Below are positions 61,931-64,000 of a stretch of DNA of 64,000 nucleotides, piece by piece. The stretch is from Bacillota bacterium (GTDB lineage: Bacteria; Sysuimicrobiota; Sysuimicrobiia; Sysuimicrobiales; Segetimicrobiaceae). The notes below the pieces were generated by a model. It made no database searches. It worked only from the letters and a program-made list of their open reading frames with translations, and had not been told where the DNA came from. How positions within the stretch are numbered: the first letter of the stretch is position 1; the number at the start of each line of letters is the position of its first letter. The stretch lies in assembly GCA_021324975.1 (NCBI GenBank), contig JAJPIA010000141.1:25568-89567 (forward strand), read 5' to 3'. The position numbers were made by a program, and so were the translations under genes.

Positions 61931-62767
61931 ATGGGCGCCGAACTCCTGATCAAGAACCTGTGGGCGCAGGTCGAGGACAAGGTCATTCTCAAGGGGGCGA
62001 ACCTCGAGGTCCGGTCCGGCGAGATCCACGCGCTGATGGGGCCGAACGGGTCAGGAAAGACGACTTTGGCCCACGTGCTCATGGGGAATCCGTTCTACCA
62101 GGTGATCAAGGGCGAGGTCCTCTACGACAACGAGGACCTGCTCGCGATGGCGCCCGACGACCGGGCGCGCAAGGGCCTGTTCATCGCCTTCCAGTACCCC
62201 GTGAGCATCCCGGGCGTCACCATGGCGAGCTTCCTGCGGACCGCGGTCAGCGCCCGGCGGAGTTACGAGAAGGACCAGCTGATGGGCCTCGCCGAGTTCC
62301 AAAAGCTCGCGCGGGCGAAGGTCGAAGAACTGCAGGTGGACCCGGCCGTGCTCGGGCGCTACGTGAACGAGGGGTTCAGCGGTGGGGAGAAGAAGCGCGC
62401 GGAGATTCTCCAGATGGCGCTCCTCGAGCCCGAGATCGCGATCATGGACGAGACCGACTCCGGGCTCGACGTGGACGCGGTGAAGATCGTGGCGGCGGGC
62501 GTCAACCGCATGTACGAGACGTCCGGAAAGAAGATGGGCGTCCTGGTCATCACCCACTATCCGCGGATCTTGAAGTACATCAAGCCCACGCGCGTGCACG
62601 TGATGTTCGACGGCCGGATCGTGACGTCGGGCGACGCCGATCTCGCGGAGGAACTCGATCAGATCGGATACGACGGGATCCGCGCTCAGTACGAGCGCGT
62701 GGCCGCCGAAGTCGTCGGCGAGGGCGAGGTTAGGAGCGCCGGCAAGGTCTTTTGGGTGCAACACTAG
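61931..62767 (+). CDS. sufC: Fe-S cluster assembly ATPase SufC
   Basis: 278 residues. Walker A is MGPNGSGKTTLAHVLMG, the Q-loop is FQYPVSIPGV (the SufC-specific sequence), the signature is FSGGEKKRAEI, Walker B is IAIMDETDSGLDVDAVKIV, and H-loop THYPRIL. The soluble ATPase works with the SufB-SufD scaffold in iron-sulphur assembly. It has its own near-consensus promoter and precedes sufB, the common order sufC-sufB. Confidence 0.96.
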   Translation: MGAELLIKNLWAQVEDKVILKGANLEVRSGEIHALMGPNGSGKTTLAHVLMGNPFYQVIKGEVLYDNEDLLAMAPDDRARKGLFIAFQYPVSIPGVTMASFLRTAVSARRSYEKDQLMGLAEFQKLARAKVEELQVDPAVLGRYVNEGFSGGEKKRAEILQMALLEPEIAIMDETDSGLDVDAVKIVAAGVNRMYETSGKKMGVLVITHYPRILKYIKPTRVHVMFDGRIVTSGDADLAEELDQIGYDGIRAQYERVAAEVVGEGEVRSAGKVFWVQH

Positions 62768-62779
62768 GGCGTCCGTCGA

Positions 62780-62791
62780 CGATGATCATCG
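62780..62791. repeat. perfect palindrome CGATGATCATCG between sufC and sufB
   Basis: A 12-bp perfect palindrome 13 bases after the sufC stop in the 166-base sufC-sufB gap. It could be an operator or a processing site; no known factor is assigned. Confidence 0.3.
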
Positions 62792-62933
62792 ACGTGTTGG
62801 CGCGGCATGCAGACAGCGGGCGCAGGCGGGCCTGGACGGAGCGACTCGGCATCAGTCCGGCCGCTGAAGCGACGGGAAGGGCTGCCGAGCCCGTGATCAA
62901 CAGTGACGAGTACAGGGTTCGAGGAGGAGTGCG

Positions 62934-64000
62934 ATGGCAGTTGTAAACCCGCTGGGCATCGATCTGGACCAGTACCGCTACGGGTTCCACGATCCGGTCG
63001 ACGGCTACGCGTTCCGGTCGGAGAGGGGGTTGAGCCGGAAGGTGGTCGAGCAGATCTCGCACCTCAAGAGCGAGCCCGACTGGATGCGGGCGTACCGGCT
63101 GCACTCTCTGGGGGTGTTCGACAAGAAGCCGATGCCCACGTGGGGCGGCAACGTCGGCGAGATCGACTTCGACAACATTTACTACTATATGAAGCCGACG
63201 GAGGGGCAGGGGCGCACCTGGGACGACGTGCCGGAGAACATCAAGAAGACGTTCGACCGGTTGGGGATCCCGGAGGCGGAGAAGAAGTACCTGGCCGGCG
63301 TCGGGGCGCAGTACGAGAGCGAGGTCGTCTACCACAGCCTGCGCGAGGAATGGACGAAGCAGGGGGTCGTGTTCCTCGACATGGACTCGGGGCTGCGGGA
63401 GCACCCGGACATCGTGAAGGAGTACTTCGGGACGGTGGTGCCGCCGGAAGACAACAAGTTCGCGGCGCTCAACAGCGCGGTGTGGAGCGGGGGGTCGTTC
63501 GTGTACGTGCCGGCGGGGGTGCACGTGACGATTCCGCTGCAGGCGTACTTCCGGATCAACGCGCAGAACATGGGGCAGTTCGAGCGGACGCTGATCGTGG
63601 CGGAGCCGGGGGCGTACGTGCACTACGTGGAGGGGTGCACGGCGCCGACGTACACGAGCGACTCGCTGCACAGCGCGGTGGTGGAGATCATCGTGAAGGA
63701 AGGGGCGCGGGTCCGGTACACGACGATTCAGAATTGGTCGAAGAACGTGTACAACCTGGTGACGAAGCGGGCGGTGGCGTACCGGGACGCGACGATGGAG
63801 TGGGTGGACGGGAACCTGGGGAGCAAGCTGACGATGAAGTACCCGAGCGTGTACATGCTGGAGCCGGGGGCGCGGGCGGAGATTCTGTCGGTGGCGTTTG
63901 CGGGGGCGGGGCAGCATCAGGATCCGGGGGGCAAGGTGATCCACGCGGCGCCGTACACGCAGTCGTCGGTGGTGAGCAAGTCGATCAGCAAGTCGGGGGG
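62934..64000 (+). CDS. sufB: Fe-S cluster assembly scaffold SufB, truncated by the right edge
   Basis: 355 complete codons from the ATG at 62934 (GAGGAGGAG ribosome site) to the end of the window. SufB motifs: [77 protein letters not shown], and [25 protein letters not shown]. The family is about 460-480 residues, so about a quarter is missing; the catalytic Cys near the C-terminus lies outside. From about 63360 the gene uses GGG for almost every glycine (17 of 18), unlike its own first part and its neighbours. Confidence 0.95.
   Translation, partial: MAVVNPLGIDLDQYRYGFHDPVDGYAFRSERGLSRKVVEQISHLKSEPDWMRAYRLHSLGVFDKKPMPTWGGNVGEIDFDNIYYYMKPTEGQGRTWDDVPENIKKTFDRLGIPEAEKKYLAGVGAQYESEVVYHSLREEWTKQGVVFLDMDSGLREHPDIVKEYFGTVVPPEDNKFAALNSAVWSGGSFVYVPAGVHVTIPLQAYFRINAQNMGQFERTLIVAEPGAYVHYVEGCTAPTYTSDSLHSAVVEIIVKEGARVRYTTIQNWSKNVYNLVTKRAVAYRDATMEWVDGNLGSKLTMKYPSVYMLEPGARAEILSVAFAGAGQHQDPGGKVIHAAPYTQSSVVSKSISKSG

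Noticed and set aside
62782..62946. 54-codon frame between sufC and sufB, overlapping the sufB start
   Set aside because: No convincing ribosome site or recognisable fold, and it overlaps the true sufB start in another frame.
1..64000. tRNA, rRNA, CRISPR arrays, insertion sequences, integrases
   Set aside because: I looked through the gene-free stretches and found no cloverleaf, regular direct-repeat array, transposase or integrase. The only mobile-type hint is the low-GC toxin-antitoxin patch at about 11040-12300.

Overview
The window is about 64 kb of very GC-rich bacterial DNA with dense gene packing, many 4- or 8-base start/stop overlaps, frequent GTG/TTG starts and Shine-Dalgarno-type ribosome sites. 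Three promoters match the sigma-70 consensus closely (TTGACA boxes with 17-18 bp spacers at 12051, 57478 and 61798). A protein with an N-terminal S-layer-homology-like segment, a short helical stretch and a long beta-rich region ending in Phe (25711-27555) looks like the SLH-porins of deep-branching diderm Terrabacteria (Deinococcus/Thermus, Cyanobacteria, Armatimonadota and relatives). I infer an uncultured diderm Terrabacterium, possibly of the CSP1-3/Sysuimicrobia type. This is a guess from gene content, because no rRNA is present.

Layout. 1-140: remnant of the kdpC C-terminus on the minus strand. 276-1124: STAS-domain protein. 1158-4267: sugar-type ABC importer (binding protein and two permeases) without an ATPase. 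4497-10728: small XRE-like protein, zinc alcohol dehydrogenase, possible one-helix microprotein, molybdenum hydroxylase large subunit and two coupled FAD oxidoreductases. 10816-12363: lower-GC patch with a cold-shock protein, a Doc/Fic-type toxin-antitoxin pair and a tiny transcription unit for a CPTC microprotein. 12380-25591: exported and envelope proteins, namely a GHL10-like hydrolase, a Gld-type ABC system with a DUF4340 protein, a NAGPA-domain protein, a TPR lytic transglycosylase and a Gly/Asn-rich secreted repeat protein, followed by a proteasome-like Ntn-hydrolase. 25711-29646: SLH-porin and S9 peptidase.

29769-38007: a glycerophosphodiester module (GDPD phosphodiesterase, UgpA/UgpE/UgpB-like importer, glycerol kinase), then a PHP-domain phosphoesterase and SppA protease. 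38083-49320: amino-sugar and murein-recycling region (NanE, NagK-like kinase, serine hydrolase, AnmK, MurQ, Dpp-type peptide importer, GNAT, divergent NagA). Together these would take anhydro-MurNAc, MurNAc-6-P, ManNAc-6-P and GlcNAc to GlcNAc-6-P and then GlcN-6-P.

49358-54065: glutamate synthase large subunit preceded by a clear ykkC-family riboswitch, most likely the ppGpp subtype, with mutually exclusive terminator and antiterminator hairpins. 54191-64000: nucleotidyltransferase-like protein, PASTA Ser/Thr kinase, NifU-N protein, minimal zincin, a TetR regulator with an excellent promoter and operator, PyrE, LuxR regulator, two small proteins with a BBE-type flavoprotein, and sufC-sufB (sufB runs off the right edge).

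The strongest candidates for a second look are the riboswitch in front of gltB, the proteasome-like hydrolase, the complete tiny transcription unit at 12051-12214, the Cys-paired Gly-rich secreted protein and the glycerophosphodiester operon. None of the three carbohydrate or peptide ABC importers has an ATPase gene nearby.
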